Shown here in pieces: positions 9,875-18,941 of a DNA stretch of 64,000 nucleotides (the stretch's first letter is position 1; each line of letters begins with the position of its first letter). The DNA lies in assembly GCF_000382345.1 (NCBI RefSeq), contig NZ_KB908093.1:48704-112703 (forward strand). Reading direction: 5' to 3'. This DNA is from Massilia niastensis DSM 21313. Its GTDB lineage: Bacteria > Pseudomonadota > Gammaproteobacteria > Burkholderiales > Burkholderiaceae_D. The notes under the pieces were generated by a model that did no database searches, had not been told where the DNA came from, and was given only the letters and a program-made list of their open reading frames with translations. Position numbers and translations under genes: made by a program.

Positions 9875-10852
9875 CTAGTTCTGGCGGGTCCAGATTACTT
9901 TCACACCACCGCCGATCGTGCCGTCGCGCTGGATCAGCGAGTCGGCGTTCAGGGCGGCGCGGTCGAGCCGGATCCGGCTCTGCACCACAAACCAATTGCT
10001 GCTCACGCCGATCGACCCCTCGACCAGCCCTTCCGTGTTCTTGATCTCGGTCTTGAATTGCCCCAGGTCACGCCAGGCTGCGCGCTTCCTCTGTTCAACC
10101 AGCACGTTCGCTTCCGACACCGTGTACCCCGGCAACACCGCGGCCAGCACCTCGGCCGGGGCCGTGTTCACGTTCACCGCCGTCAACTGCGTGGTCGGCA
10201 GCACGATGACGAAGGGCCGCAGGCGCTCGAGTATCTCGGGCGTGATGCCCTGCACCGCCAGCAGGTCGTCCACCCGCAGCAGCGGCATCGGCGTGCCGCT
10301 GATGTTGGCCGGACGCTGGCCCATCTGCGGCGTCTGCTCCTCGCCCCCGGTCGGTATCGTCGGCACCGGTTGCCCGGCCGCCACGAAATCGGCGATCCGC
10401 TGGGCAAAGCGGGCTTCCAGGCGCAGGTTGTCCAGCAGGCGCCCGAAGATCACCCGCTGCCGCGGAGCCACGATGCCATCCTTGGCAAGGTTGGCCAGAT
10501 TGTAACGCGAGGTGGCGTCAATGATGTTACCGGACAGTGAAGCATCAAAATTCTCTCCTTCGACCCGCTCGCGCTCGATGTACTGGTCGAGCCGGGTCTC
10601 GGCCAGCGGCGTGGCCCAGACCTGGTCGAGCGAGGTGTAATCCCCGCTGTAGTTACTCTGGCGCAGCACCACACTGGACCAATCGAGCGCGCCGCGCAGG
10701 ATCCATTTGGTCTGCAGGTGCAGGCGCTGGTTTTCCATCGAGCGCACCTGGACCTGCTGCTGCCAGAACAGGCTGGCCACGATCGAGATGGCCAGGGTGG
10801 TCAGCAGCAGGGCGGTGACCACCGCGACGCCGCGCTGGCGGTGCAGGCGCAT
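9875..10852 (-). CDS. gspK: GspK, minor pseudopilin at the pseudopilus tip
   Basis: GspK caps the pseudopilus together with GspI and GspJ. With the ATG at 10852 the protein has 325 residues. A prepilin leader of eight residues ends in RQRG, followed by VAVVTALLLTTLAISIVASL; the usual Glu at position +5 is absent, as is normal for GspK. The large alpha-helical domain inserted in the pseudopilin fold follows (the RYNLANLAKDG region). The open frame extends to 11116, but that part is antisense-like Arg-rich sequence. The chosen ATG overlaps the gspJ stop as ATGA, a strong sign of coupling. Confidence 0.93.
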   Translation of the reverse strand: MRLHRQRGVAVVTALLLTTLAISIVASLFWQQQVQVRSMENQRLHLQTKWILRGALDWSSVVLRQSNYSGDYTSLDQVWATPLAETRLDQYIERERVEGENFDASLSGNIIDATSRYNLANLAKDGIVAPRQRVIFGRLLDNLRLEARFAQRIADFVAAGQPVPTIPTGGEEQTPQMGQRPANISGTPMPLLRVDDLLAVQGITPEILERLRPFVIVLPTTQLTAVNVNTAPAEVLAAVLPGYTVSEANVLVEQRKRAAWRDLGQFKTEIKNTEGLVEGSIGVSSNWFVVQSRIRLDRAALNADSLIQRDGTIGGGVKVIWTRQN

Positions 10853-11532
10853 CAGGTGCCTCCCAGCAGGAAGGACTTGAGCATCGGCGCTTTCAGGCCC
10901 TGCACGGTCAGCGCGACCTGCACGCCGGTCGGCAGCTGGGTCTGTCCCGCGGCCACCGGCAGCTGCTCGGCCTGGGCATTGGTGACGGCGGCCTCGCTCT
11001 GCTCGTCGCGCCAGGCATTGTTCTGCCAGACCAGCACCTGCATCGCGCTCACGCCGACCTGCAGCACCACGGGCGGCGAATTCTCGGACGGCGCATCGGA
11101 GTTGGCCGCGTCCCACAGCTGGTCGATCTGCTGCAGGTCGCGGGTGCCGGGCGACTCGCGCCGCACCAGCTGGCCGCCGGCCACGCGGTAGGACACGACC
11201 TGCAGGCGCGACGCTTCGTTCTCGACAAAGACCTTGCGCACCAGGGTCAGGCGATCGTCGTCGAACAGCAGGAAGGGGCGCCGGCCGAGCACCTCGATGT
11301 CGGCCAGGTGCTCGCAGTCGCTCTGCATCTGGGCGAAGGCCAGCTGCATGCCGCGCGTGGTTTCCATCTGCTCGGTGAGCGACATGCGCGCACGCACGAT
11401 GCCGTCCAGCCCGCGCCAGCCGAGCACGGCGACGATGGCCAGGATGGCGATCGCCACCAGCAGCTCGACGAGCGTGAAGCCTGGCTGGCGCTGCGTGGCG
11501 CGTTGTATTCCGCGTTGTAGGCCGAGTTTCAT
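10852..11532 (-). CDS. gspJ: GspJ, minor pseudopilin
   Basis: The 226-residue prepilin has an 18-residue leader ending in QPG, then FTLVELLVAIAILAIVAVLGW, with the conserved Glu at +5 of the mature protein. It forms the tip complex with GspI and GspK. The gene overlaps gspI by 4 bases and gspK as ATGA. Confidence 0.94.
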   Translation of the reverse strand: MKLGLQRGIQRATQRQPGFTLVELLVAIAILAIVAVLGWRGLDGIVRARMSLTEQMETTRGMQLAFAQMQSDCEHLADIEVLGRRPFLLFDDDRLTLVRKVFVENEASRLQVVSYRVAGGQLVRRESPGTRDLQQIDQLWDAANSDAPSENSPPVVLQVGVSAMQVLVWQNNAWRDEQSEAAVTNAQAEQLPVAAGQTQLPTGVQVALTVQGLKAPMLKSFLLGGT

Positions 11533-11915
11533 ACCGGGGGAGGCCTCAGCACCAGTTGGACCAGCTTGACGATGCGGCGCCCCGGATTGTCGACGTCGAA
11601 CACCGACACTTCGATCCGGCGCAGCAGGGGATTCGGGCTGGTCAGCACCTCTTCCTCGCAGATCAGGTTCAGGTCGCCCTGCGGGCAGGGGAAGCTGCGC
11701 TTCCCGACCTCGGGGAATTCGCGTCCCAGGCGGATCTGCACCAGGCGGTTCTCGGCCGACCAGGTCGCCATCATCGAGGCGCGCAGCCCGGCGCTGTTGG
11801 TGGCCAGGCTGCCGACCGCGCGCAGGCCCGCGCTGAGCGCGGTGCCGACGATGACCAGGGCCACCAGCACTTCGAGCAGGGTAAATCCGTGGATGCGGCG
11901 CGGGTGCATGCTCAT
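11529..11915 (-). CDS. gspI: GspI, minor pseudopilin
   Basis: The 128-residue prepilin has a short leader ending in RRIHG, then FTLLEVLVALVIVGTALSAG. GspI nucleates the tip complex. The length is standard. It overlaps gspH by 4 bases at its start and gspJ by 4 bases at its end. Confidence 0.93.
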   Translation of the reverse strand: MSMHPRRIHGFTLLEVLVALVIVGTALSAGLRAVGSLATNSAGLRASMMATWSAENRLVQIRLGREFPEVGKRSFPCPQGDLNLICEEEVLTSPNPLLRRIEVSVFDVDNPGRRIVKLVQLVLRPPPV

Positions 11916-12397
11916 TCGACCGTGAAATGCCCGACCCCGTCGGCGCGGATCGCGACCGCGTTGCCGCCGGTGGCCAGGGTGAGGACGAAGGGCTTGTCGA
12001 CCGGTTCGCGGCCGAAGGTGATGCGCAGCCGGTCGCTGGCGCCGGACGCGCCGGCAGGCTGCAGGTTCAGCTGCAGCGGGGCGTTCTTGAAAGTGCGTTC
12101 GCGCAGCAGGTCGTCGCGGGTGACCGGCTCCCAGCCGTTATCGTTGCGCACGATGAAGCGGTAGCGTTCGCCGTTGGCCTCGAATGCGACCAGCCGGTTG
12201 CGCACGATGGCCTCGTCGCGCGCCAGCTGCAGCAGCAGCGCCAGGCGCTGGGCTTCCTGCTGCAGGTCCTGGCGCGGACTCGGCATGGCGTTCAGCGAAG
12301 CCAGCCCCAGCGTGATGCCGATGATGACCAGCACGACCAGCAGCTCCACCAGGGTGAAGCCGGAGTCCTTGCGCGGTGGGCGCGTGGCCGGCATCAA
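11912..12397 (-). CDS. gspH: GspH, minor pseudopilin
   Basis: The 161-residue prepilin has a 13-residue leader ending in KDSG, then FTLVELLVVLVIIGITLGLA. GspH connects the tip complex to the GspG shaft. It starts 6 bases after the gspG stop and overlaps gspI by 4 bases. Confidence 0.92.
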   Translation of the reverse strand: MMPATRPPRKDSGFTLVELLVVLVIIGITLGLASLNAMPSPRQDLQQEAQRLALLLQLARDEAIVRNRLVAFEANGERYRFIVRNDNGWEPVTRDDLLRERTFKNAPLQLNLQPAGASGASDRLRITFGREPVDKPFVLTLATGGNAVAIRADGVGHFTVE

Positions 12398-12403
12398 AAG
12401 AAC

Positions 12404-12853
12404 TTACTCCCAGGAGCCGACGTCGGCATCCTCGCCGGTGCCGCCAGGCTGGCCGTCGGCGCCCAGCGAGAAGATGTCCACTTCGCCATGGATGCCCGGC
12501 GACAGGTACTGGTAGGCGTTACCCCACGGATCCTTCGGCAGTTTCTCGACATAGCCGCCGGTCTTCCAGCCGTTGGCCGCCGGACCGGAGGTCGGCTTGG
12601 TGGTCAGGGCCAGCAGGCCCTGCTCGGTGGTCGGATAGCGCTGGTTGTCCAGCTTGTACAGCTTGAGTGCCTGCATCATGGTCGCGATATCGACCTTGGC
12701 GGCGGTGACGCGCGATTCGCCGGTGCGGCCCAGCAGCTTCGGCACGACCAGGGCGCCGAGGATGCCGATGATGACCACGACAACCATGATCTCGACCAGG
12801 GTGAAGCCGCGGGCGAAGCGGCGGCGCTGCATACGTTGCGAACTTATATTCAT
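12404..12853 (-). CDS. gspG: GspG, major pseudopilin
   Basis: GspG is the shaft subunit of the pseudopilus and the first gene of the operon. With the ATG at 12853 it has 149 residues and a 16-residue leader ending in RFARG, then FTLVEIMVVVVIIGILGALV. The C-terminal part holds the GspG-specific loop (DPWGNAYQYLSPG) and the acidic end that binds calcium in characterised relatives. The frame is open to 12940 and an internal ATG exists at 12832; 12853 gives a normal leader length. No strong Shine-Dalgarno sequence precedes either. Confidence 0.93.
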   Translation of the reverse strand: MNISSQRMQRRRFARGFTLVEIMVVVVIIGILGALVVPKLLGRTGESRVTAAKVDIATMMQALKLYKLDNQRYPTTEQGLLALTTKPTSGPAANGWKTGGYVEKLPKDPWGNAYQYLSPGIHGEVDIFSLGADGQPGGTGEDADVGSWE

Positions 12854-12973
12854 AGTGATCTGGGCAGTGAATCGGTAAAGCCGGTCAGTATATGCCGGAA
12901 ATATGACAGGCGTCGCAGCCTTGGATGCATTGTAAGCCACCTTGTTCAGAGCACGTATCGTTAAATTGTACGT

Positions 12974-13726
12974 TCAGCCAGGCTTAATACAGACTTGGCA
13001 AGACGGGTTATGTGCGACCCCGATGCTGGTCCATTCCATCGCCCGGCCCTCGAGCAGCAGCAGGCGTCCGGCCAGCGGCTGGCCGATGCCGACCACCAGC
13101 TTGATGGCTTCGGCGGCCTGGGTGGCGCCGACCACGCCGACCAGGGGCGCGAACACGCCCATGCTGCTGCAGGCGGCGTCCTCGTAGTGGCTGTCCTCGG
13201 GGAACAGGCAGGCATAGCAGGGAGCGCCTTCGCGGCGCGGGTCGAACACGGACAGCTGGCCGTCGAAGCGGATCACCGCGCCCGACACCAGCGGCACGCC
13301 GGCGGCCACGCAGGCGCGGTTGACCGCGTGGCGGGTGGCGAAGTTGTCGCTGCAATCGAGCACGACGGTGGCCGAGCGCGCCAGTTCCAGCAGGCGTTCC
13401 GGGCCGGCGCGTTCGCACAGGGCGACGACCTCGATCTCGGGATTCAGCGCCAGCAGCGCCGTGCGTCCGGACTCGACCTTCGGCTGGCCGACGCGGGCGG
13501 TGGTGTGCATGACCTGGCGCTGCAGGTTGGTGAGGTCGACCTCGTCGTCGTCGACCAGGGTGATGCGGCCGACGCCGCTCGCGGCCAGGTAGAGCGCGGC
13601 CGGCGAACCCAGGCCGCCGGCGCCGATCACGACCGCGTGCGCGGCCAGCAGGCGTTCCTGGCCTTCGATGCCGATGTCGTCGAGCAGGATGTGGCGCGAA
13701 TAGCGCAGGAGTTGGTTGTCGTTCAT
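12974..13726 (-). CDS. moeB: ThiF/MoeB/HesA-family adenylyltransferase, probably MoeB
   Basis: The 250-residue E1-like enzyme would adenylate the C-terminal Gly-Gly of a sulfur-carrier protein (MoaD or ThiS). Visible are the nucleotide-binding GAGGLGS motif at about 35-41, the NLQRQ arginine motif, a DCSDNFATR stretch, and two CxxC pairs (CYAC in the middle, CQVC near the end) that bind structural zinc. No other molybdopterin or thiamine gene is nearby, so the carrier cannot be decided from context. The gene lies 120 bases upstream of gspG on the same strand, and gspG could be partly transcribed from here. Confidence 0.85.
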   Translation of the reverse strand: MNDNQLLRYSRHILLDDIGIEGQERLLAAHAVVIGAGGLGSPAALYLAASGVGRITLVDDDEVDLTNLQRQVMHTTARVGQPKVESGRTALLALNPEIEVVALCERAGPERLLELARSATVVLDCSDNFATRHAVNRACVAAGVPLVSGAVIRFDGQLSVFDPRREGAPCYACLFPEDSHYEDAACSSMGVFAPLVGVVGATQAAEAIKLVVGIGQPLAGRLLLLEGRAMEWTSIGVAHNPSCQVCIKPG

Positions 13727-13813
13727 GGGGTGGGGTAAACGTGGGGGCTGCGGGTGCGCAGGCCCGGCCCCCGCCTGCGCGGAGACCCAGGTTTGCGTGC
13801 ACCCCGCAAACGC

Positions 13814-15289
13814 TTATTTCTTGGCTGGCGGCGCCTTGAGTTCGGGCGGCTTGTGCTCCGCACCCGGCAAGGGCTGCGGCACCGGCTTGAGTTCCTCCGG
13901 CTCGCCCTTGGCCAGCTGCACCGGCAGGCCCTTGAAGTGGTTCAGCGCCTGGGCCAGCTGGAAGTCGTCCTTGCTGCCGAACTCGAGCGGCTTGCGCTCC
14001 TTCAGCAGGGCCAGGGCGCGCTGCTGCTGGTCCACCTGGCCGGCCTTGTCCCTGGCGCTCGCGGCCTTCTTCTCGCCCTCGGCCACCAGGTGGCGCTGCA
14101 GGTCCGATTCGCGCACGCGCAGCGCATTGAGCATGTCGCCCTCGGCGGTCTCCGCGACCCGCATGTCGGGCACGATGCCGGTGGCCTGGATCGGGCGTCC
14201 CTTCGGCGTGTAGTAGCGCGCCGTGGTCAGCTTGATCGCGGTGTCGGCCGACAGCTGGCGCAGGGTCTGCACCGAGCCCTTGCCGAAGGTCTGGCTGCCC
14301 ATCACGATCGCGCGCTTGTAGTCCTGCAGGGCGCCGGCCACGATCTCCGACGCCGAGGCCGAACCGCTGTTCACCAGCACCACCATCGGCACCGTCTTGA
14401 GCGCTTCCGGCAGGCCGGCCAGCGGATCGCCGCGCTGCGCATAGAACTCGCGGCGGCCATAGAACACCTGGTTCGAATCCGGCAACTGGCCCTTGGTCGA
14501 GACGATCACCTGGTCGGGCTGGGGCAGGAAGGCCGCCGACACGCCGATCGCGCCCGGCAGCAGGCCGCCCGGGTCGTTGCGCAGGTCGAGCACCAGGCCC
14601 TTGATCCCGGGATTTTCGGCATACAGGGATGTCGTTTTCCGGGCCAGTTCTTCCAGCGTGTTTTCCTGGAACTGGCTGACGCGCACCCAGGCATAGCCCG
14701 GTTCGACCAGCCTGGCCTTGACGCTTTGCACGTTGATCTTTTCGCGCGTCACCGGCACCACCCAGGGCTTGTCCTCGCCGCGGCGGGCGATGGTGAGGGT
14801 GACCTTGCTGCCGGCCTTGCCGCGCATGCGCTTGATGGCCTCGTCGACCGACATGTTGCGCACCGGGACGTTGTCGATGCGGGTGATCAGGTCGCCGGAC
14901 TTGATGCCGGCCTTGTGCGCCGGGGTGTCCTCGATCGGCGACACCACCTTGACATAGCCGTCCTCGGTGGCGATCTCGACGCCCACGCCGACGAACTTGC
15001 CCTGCACGCTCTCGCGCATCTCGCGGAAGGCCTTGGGGTCGAGGTAGACCGAATGCGGGTCGAGCGAGGCGACCATGCCGCCGATCGCCTCGGACAGCAG
15101 CTTCTTGTCCTCGACCGGTTCGACATAGTCGGTCTTGATCAGGCCGTAGACATCGGCCAGCTGGCGCAGCTCGTCGAGCGGCAACGGCGCGCCGTTCTTT
15201 TGCGCATAGGCCGAGAACTGGAACGACGCGGCCACGCCGGCCACCATGCCCAGGCCGATCAGCCCGATGTTCTTTGCTTTGATGCCCAT
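13814..15289 (-). CDS. S41-family carboxyl-terminal processing protease (CtpA/CtpB type)
   Basis: The 491-residue periplasmic serine protease cleaves near protein C-termini. It has an N-terminal membrane anchor or signal (about 5-25), a PDZ domain (about 95-165) and an S41 peptidase core with the Ser-Lys dyad in NSGSASASEIVAGAL (Ser) and GSQTFGKGSVQT (Lys). The C-terminus is Lys/Pro-rich. It lies 8 bases after the envC-like gene. The envC-ctpA pairing is common in proteobacteria and suggests a role in controlling cell-wall hydrolases. Confidence 0.9.
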   Translation of the reverse strand: MGIKAKNIGLIGLGMVAGVAASFQFSAYAQKNGAPLPLDELRQLADVYGLIKTDYVEPVEDKKLLSEAIGGMVASLDPHSVYLDPKAFREMRESVQGKFVGVGVEIATEDGYVKVVSPIEDTPAHKAGIKSGDLITRIDNVPVRNMSVDEAIKRMRGKAGSKVTLTIARRGEDKPWVVPVTREKINVQSVKARLVEPGYAWVRVSQFQENTLEELARKTTSLYAENPGIKGLVLDLRNDPGGLLPGAIGVSAAFLPQPDQVIVSTKGQLPDSNQVFYGRREFYAQRGDPLAGLPEALKTVPMVVLVNSGSASASEIVAGALQDYKRAIVMGSQTFGKGSVQTLRQLSADTAIKLTTARYYTPKGRPIQATGIVPDMRVAETAEGDMLNALRVRESDLQRHLVAEGEKKAASARDKAGQVDQQQRALALLKERKPLEFGSKDDFQLAQALNHFKGLPVQLAKGEPEELKPVPQPLPGAEHKPPELKAPPAKK

Positions 15290-15297
15290 GTTTGCCC

Positions 15298-16743
15298 CTA
15301 GAATTTGATCCAGCTTGCAGGATCGAAGGCCTTGCCGCGGTGCCTGAGCTCAAAGTATAGCCCCGATTCCTCGTTGCCGCCGGTATTGCCCGCGCTCGCG
15401 ATCGCCTCCCCCGCGCGCACCATGTCGCCCGGGCGTTTCAGCAGGGACTGGTTGTTCCCGTAGATCGACAGGTACTCGCCGCCGTGGTCGATGATGATCA
15501 GGTTGCCGAAGCCGCGCATCCAGTCGGCGTGCACCACCCGGCCCGGTCCGACGGCGCGCACCTCGGCCCCTTCGGCGGCCTTGATGAACATGCCTTTCCA
15601 GCTCGGGCCGTCGCCGCGGCGGGCGCCGAAGCGCGCCGCCACGCTGCCGCTGATCGGGGCGTTCAGGCGCCCGCGCAGGCTGGCGAAGGCGCCCGCCGGG
15701 GCGGCCGGCGCCAGGGTGACCTCGGGCGGCGGCGGCGCGGACGGTTTGGTCTCGGCCGGCTTCGGCGCCGGCTGCTCGACCACTTTCGGTTCTTCCGGGA
15801 TCGGCACGGGCTTGGCGCCCGGCTTGGCCTCCCGGGCCGCCTTGGCGCGCGCGATGCGTTCGCGCTCGGCCTTTTCCTGGGCCGCCTTGGCGCGCGCCAG
15901 CGCCCGCGCCTTCTCTTCCGCCTCGGCCTTGGCCCTGGCGGCGGCCAGCGCGGCCTGGCGGCGCTGCTCGGCCTCGGCCTGCTCGCGGATCAGGCGCGTC
16001 AGGCGGTCGACCAGCCCGCTCATGCGCTGCTCGTCGCGCTGCAGGCGGTCGGCCTGCTTGCGCTGGTCGGCCAGCTTGCTCGACAGGTTCTGCAGCAGCG
16101 CCGCGCGGCGCGCCTTTTCCTTCTCCAGCAGCGCCTTCTGGTCGAGCTGCTCCTGGGCGATTTCTTCCAGCTCCTGCTGGGCGTTCTCGACCTTGTCGCG
16201 GTTGGCCTCGACCTGGGCCAGGTTGCCGCGCAGGGCGGCCAGCAGCCGCGCCTGCGCCTGCGACACATAGGCCATCATCTGCAGGTCGCGGTTGATCCGG
16301 TTCGGGTTGTCGCCGGACAGCAGCAGCTTGATCCGGTCTTCGTTGCCAGCCACGTAGTGCTCGCGCAGCAATTCAGACAACTGTTTCTTTTGAGAATCAA
16401 TTGTCTGCGCCAGGCGCTGCTGCTCGGTGCCGAGGTCCTGCAACCGGTTGCTGGTCTGGTCCTGTTCCTCGGCCAGGTCGCGCAGCGCGCGGTTGGCGTC
16501 CGAAATGGCGGCCTCGGACTCCGCCAGGGTATCGGCGGCGTCTTCCTTTTCGCTCTCGGTGCGGATGATGTCGCGCTTGATCGCTTCCAGCTTTTGCTGG
16601 ATGCCGGCCCGCTGTTTCTCGGCAGTCGCCTTCTGGCGGCTGCGTTCGGTCTGGCGTTGGGCGAAAGCGTCGGGGGACAGCGCGATGCCCAGGAGGGCGC
16701 ACAGCAGCGCGCTCCCGAGCGACTTCGTGAATGGCAAACGCAA
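15298..16743 (-). CDS. envC: EnvC-like murein hydrolase activator (degenerate LytM/M23 domain)
   Basis: The 481-residue exported protein has a signal peptide (ending about DAFAQ), a long coiled coil (about 30-270) rich in Ala, Glu, Lys and Arg, a Pro-rich linker and a C-terminal LytM-type domain (about 350-481). The zinc ligands of active M23 enzymes are missing: YGNNQ stands where YGH is expected and YFELRHRG where HxHFE is expected. This loss is characteristic of EnvC, which activates amidases during division instead of cutting peptidoglycan. It starts 4 bases after the gpmA stop codon. Confidence 0.88.
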   Translation of the reverse strand: MRLPFTKSLGSALLCALLGIALSPDAFAQRQTERSRQKATAEKQRAGIQQKLEAIKRDIIRTESEKEDAADTLAESEAAISDANRALRDLAEEQDQTSNRLQDLGTEQQRLAQTIDSQKKQLSELLREHYVAGNEDRIKLLLSGDNPNRINRDLQMMAYVSQAQARLLAALRGNLAQVEANRDKVENAQQELEEIAQEQLDQKALLEKEKARRAALLQNLSSKLADQRKQADRLQRDEQRMSGLVDRLTRLIREQAEAEQRRQAALAAARAKAEAEEKARALARAKAAQEKAERERIARAKAAREAKPGAKPVPIPEEPKVVEQPAPKPAETKPSAPPPPEVTLAPAAPAGAFASLRGRLNAPISGSVAARFGARRGDGPSWKGMFIKAAEGAEVRAVGPGRVVHADWMRGFGNLIIIDHGGEYLSIYGNNQSLLKRPGDMVRAGEAIASAGNTGGNEESGLYFELRHRGKAFDPASWIKF

Positions 16744-16747
16744 GACT

Positions 16748-17494
16748 TTACTTTGCCTTCCCTTGGTTGGCCACGGCCGCCATGGCGGCGGCGATCGCTT
16801 CCTGGTCGCCCAGGTAGTAATGGCGGATCGGCTTCAGGTCGGCATCCAGTTCGTACACCAGCGGCTGGCCGTTCGGGATGTTCAGGCCGACGATGTCGGT
16901 GTCGCTGATGTTGTCGAGCATCTTGATGATGGCGCGCAGGCTGTTGCCGTGGGCCGAGATCAGGATGTTCTTGCCGGCGCGGATGGCCGGGGCGATTTCC
17001 TCGTCCCAGGCCGGCATCACGCGTGCGACCGTGTCCTTCAGGCATTCGGTGAGCGGGATCTGCGCCTTGTCCAGGCCGGCGTAGCGCGGGTCGTTGAACG
17101 AGGTGCGCTCGTCGTCGGCGGCCAGCGGCGGCGGCGGGGTGTCGTAGCTGCGGCGCCAGACCAGCACCTGCTCGTCGCCGAACTTGGCGGCGGTCTCGGC
17201 CTTGTCCAGGCCCTGCAGGGCGCCGTAGTGGCGCTCGTTCAGGCGCCAGTCGTTGATGATCGGCAGATACATCATGTCCATCTCGTCGAGCGCCAGCCAC
17301 AGGGTGCGCACGGCGCGCTTGAGCACCGAGGTGTAGCACAGGTCGAACTTGAAACCGGCCTCCTTGAGGACGCGGCCGGCGGTTTTTGCTTCGGCGACGC
17401 CCTTCTCGGTCAGGTCGACGTCGGTCCAGCCGGTGAAGCGGTTTTCCAGGTTCCAGGTCGATTCGCCATGGCGCATGAATACGATTTTGTACAT
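16748..17494 (-). CDS. gpmA: 2,3-bisphosphoglycerate-dependent phosphoglycerate mutase
   Basis: GpmA interconverts 3- and 2-phosphoglycerate in glycolysis. The 248-residue product has the phosphohistidine motif [10 protein letters not shown] at the N-terminus, [16 protein letters not shown], and the second histidine in [10 protein letters not shown]. Length is standard. It is the first gene of the minus-strand run with envC and ctpA and diverges from the rhodanese gene across about 86 bases. Confidence 0.96.
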   Translation of the reverse strand: MYKIVFMRHGESTWNLENRFTGWTDVDLTEKGVAEAKTAGRVLKEAGFKFDLCYTSVLKRAVRTLWLALDEMDMMYLPIINDWRLNERHYGALQGLDKAETAAKFGDEQVLVWRRSYDTPPPPLAADDERTSFNDPRYAGLDKAQIPLTECLKDTVARVMPAWDEEIAPAIRAGKNILISAHGNSLRAIIKMLDNISDTDIVGLNIPNGQPLVYELDADLKPIRHYYLGDQEAIAAAMAAVANQGKAK

Positions 17495-17543
17495 AAATTT
17501 GTCTTGAAAAAAGGATGGTGGGTGTATGGTTCGCCTTCTATTT

Positions 17544-17549
17544 TATAAT
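17544..17549 (+). promoter_or_regulatory. Consensus -10 box (TATAAT) for the rhodanese-grxC unit
   Basis: TATAAT sits 31 bases before the GTG at 17581. No good -35 is found at 16-18 bp spacing, so it may be an extended -10 promoter. It makes upstream start codons in the same frame (17515, 17548) unlikely to be transcribed. Confidence 0.55.
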
Positions 17550-17580
17550 GCGCCGATTCAGTTCAACCATTGGAAGCCTT

Positions 17581-17982
17581 GTGAAATTCATACTCGATAA
17601 TATTTTCATTGTGGCGATCGCCGTCATCTCGGGTGGCGCGCTGCTGTGGCCAGCCCTGGCGCCGCGCGGTAAACGCGCCACGCCGCTGCAGGTGACGCAG
17701 ATGATCAACCGCGGCAAGACCACCGTGGTCGACGTGCGCGGCGCGGACGACTTCGCGGCCGGCCACCTGCGCGACGCGAAACACATCCCGCTGTCAGACT
17801 TGGGGCAACGCATCGGCGAACTGGACAAGTCGAAAAGCCGCACCGTCGTGGTGGTGTGCCAGAACGGCGCGCGCTCCGACAAGGCGGCCCGCCAGCTGCA
17901 GAAGGCCGGTTTCGAGGATGTCTACAGCCTGGAAGGCGGCCTGGCGGCCTGGAGCGCCGCAGGCCTGCCGCTCACCAAATAA
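17581..17982 (+). CDS. Membrane-anchored rhodanese-like sulfurtransferase
   Basis: The 133-residue protein has an N-terminal membrane helix (about 8-26) and one rhodanese domain (about 40-130) with the active-site Cys in VVVCQNGARSDKA. It probably transfers sulfane sulfur at the inner face of the membrane. The GTG at 17581 is chosen because GGAAG lies 4 bases upstream and the TATAAT at 17544 would exclude earlier starts; the frame itself is open from 17515. It is followed 21 bases later by grxC; this rhodanese-grxC-secB order is common in betaproteobacteria. Confidence 0.85.
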   Translation: MKFILDNIFIVAIAVISGGALLWPALAPRGKRATPLQVTQMINRGKTTVVDVRGADDFAAGHLRDAKHIPLSDLGQRIGELDKSKSRTVVVVCQNGARSDKAARQLQKAGFEDVYSLEGGLAAWSAAGLPLTK

Positions 17983-18003
17983 TCTGTCAAGGAAGGAAGA
18001 ATC

Positions 18004-18267
18004 ATGTCTGCCCACGTTGTCCTTTACCATACCGCAAGCTGCCCTTACTGCGTGCGCGCCGAGCGCCTGCTCGAAGCCAAGGGCGTGACCGACATCGAGC
18101 GCATCCGCGTCGACCTCGACCCGGAACAGCGCCAGATCATGATGCAGCGCACCGGTCGCCGTACCGTGCCGCAGATCTATGTCGGCGACACCCACGTGGG
18201 CGGCTTCGACGACCTGTACGCACTGGACCAGGCGGGCCGCCTGGATCCGCTGCTGAACGGCGAGTAA
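18004..18267 (+). CDS. grxC: Glutaredoxin 3
   Basis: An 87-residue glutathione-dependent thiol oxidoreductase. The dithiol active site CPYC lies at about residues 14-17, followed by the cis-proline motif TVPQIY and the GGFDDL glutathione-binding stretch. AAGGAAG precedes the ATG. It follows the rhodanese gene and probably shares its transcript. Confidence 0.95.
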   Translation: MSAHVVLYHTASCPYCVRAERLLEAKGVTDIERIRVDLDPEQRQIMMQRTGRRTVPQIYVGDTHVGGFDDLYALDQAGRLDPLLNGE

Positions 18268-18309
18268 GGCGCGTACAAAACAGGTCTGCAACGCGGCGGC
18301 AAAGCGCTA

Positions 18310-18336
18310 TTGCATCCAAATTGATTTTGATACAAT
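18310..18336 (+). promoter_or_regulatory. Candidate sigma-70 promoter for secB
   Basis: TTGCAT at 18310-18315 and TACAAT at 18331-18336 are spaced by 15 bp, in the 141-base gap between grxC and secB. The -10 box is good and the spacing short. Confidence 0.45.
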
Positions 18337-18408
18337 TGCCGTTGCGTTTGACCCCAGCACCTGGGATGGCGCCCTGTCATCCTTTAATTATTTCAACGAA
18401 AGCGTTCC

Positions 18409-18867
18409 ATGTCTGACGAAAATCTGCAACCAGTATTCCAAATCCAACGCGTCTACCTGAAAGACATGTCGCTGGAGCAACCGAATTCGCCGTCGATCTT
18501 CCTGGAGCAGGAAGCCCCGGCCATCGAAGTGTCGCTGGACGTCGGCGCCGAGAGCATCGCCGAAGGCATCTACGAGTCGACCGTGACGATCACCGTCACC
18601 GCCAAGCTGAAGGACAAGGTTGCGTTCCTGGTGGAAGGCAAGCAGGCCGGCATCTTCGAAGCCCGCAACATCCCGGCTGACCAGATGGATCCGCTGCTGG
18701 GCATCGGCTGCCCGAACATCATCTACCCTTACCTGCGCGCCAACATCGCTGACGTGATCAGCCGCGCCGGCTTCCCGCCGGTGCACCTGGCCGAGATCAA
18801 CTTCGAAGCCTTCTACCAGCAGCGCCGCCAGGCCCTGGCAGAAGCCGCTACCGGCACCGCACAGTAA
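18409..18867 (+). CDS. secB: SecB, protein-export chaperone
   Basis: SecB holds preproteins unfolded and delivers them to SecA. At 152 residues the length is standard, with family motifs [17 protein letters not shown] at the N-terminus and [20 protein letters not shown] in the core. Clients in this window would include the secretins GspD and CpaC. A hairpin follows its stop codon. Confidence 0.97.
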   Translation: MSDENLQPVFQIQRVYLKDMSLEQPNSPSIFLEQEAPAIEVSLDVGAESIAEGIYESTVTITVTAKLKDKVAFLVEGKQAGIFEARNIPADQMDPLLGIGCPNIIYPYLRANIADVISRAGFPPVHLAEINFEAFYQQRRQALAEAATGTAQ

Positions 18868-18876
18868 TCCCTCCCG

Positions 18877-18900
18877 CGGGCGTCGCTTGCGACGCCCGTT
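18877..18900 (+). terminator. Hairpin downstream of secB, probable weak terminator
   Basis: CGGGCGTCGC at 18877-18886 pairs perfectly with GCGACGCCCG at 18889-18898. Only two T residues follow, so termination may be incomplete or Rho-assisted. Confidence 0.5.
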
Positions 18901-18941
18901 CCACCGCCGGCGTTCCGGTTCTTGTCCATCCAAGGCCCGCC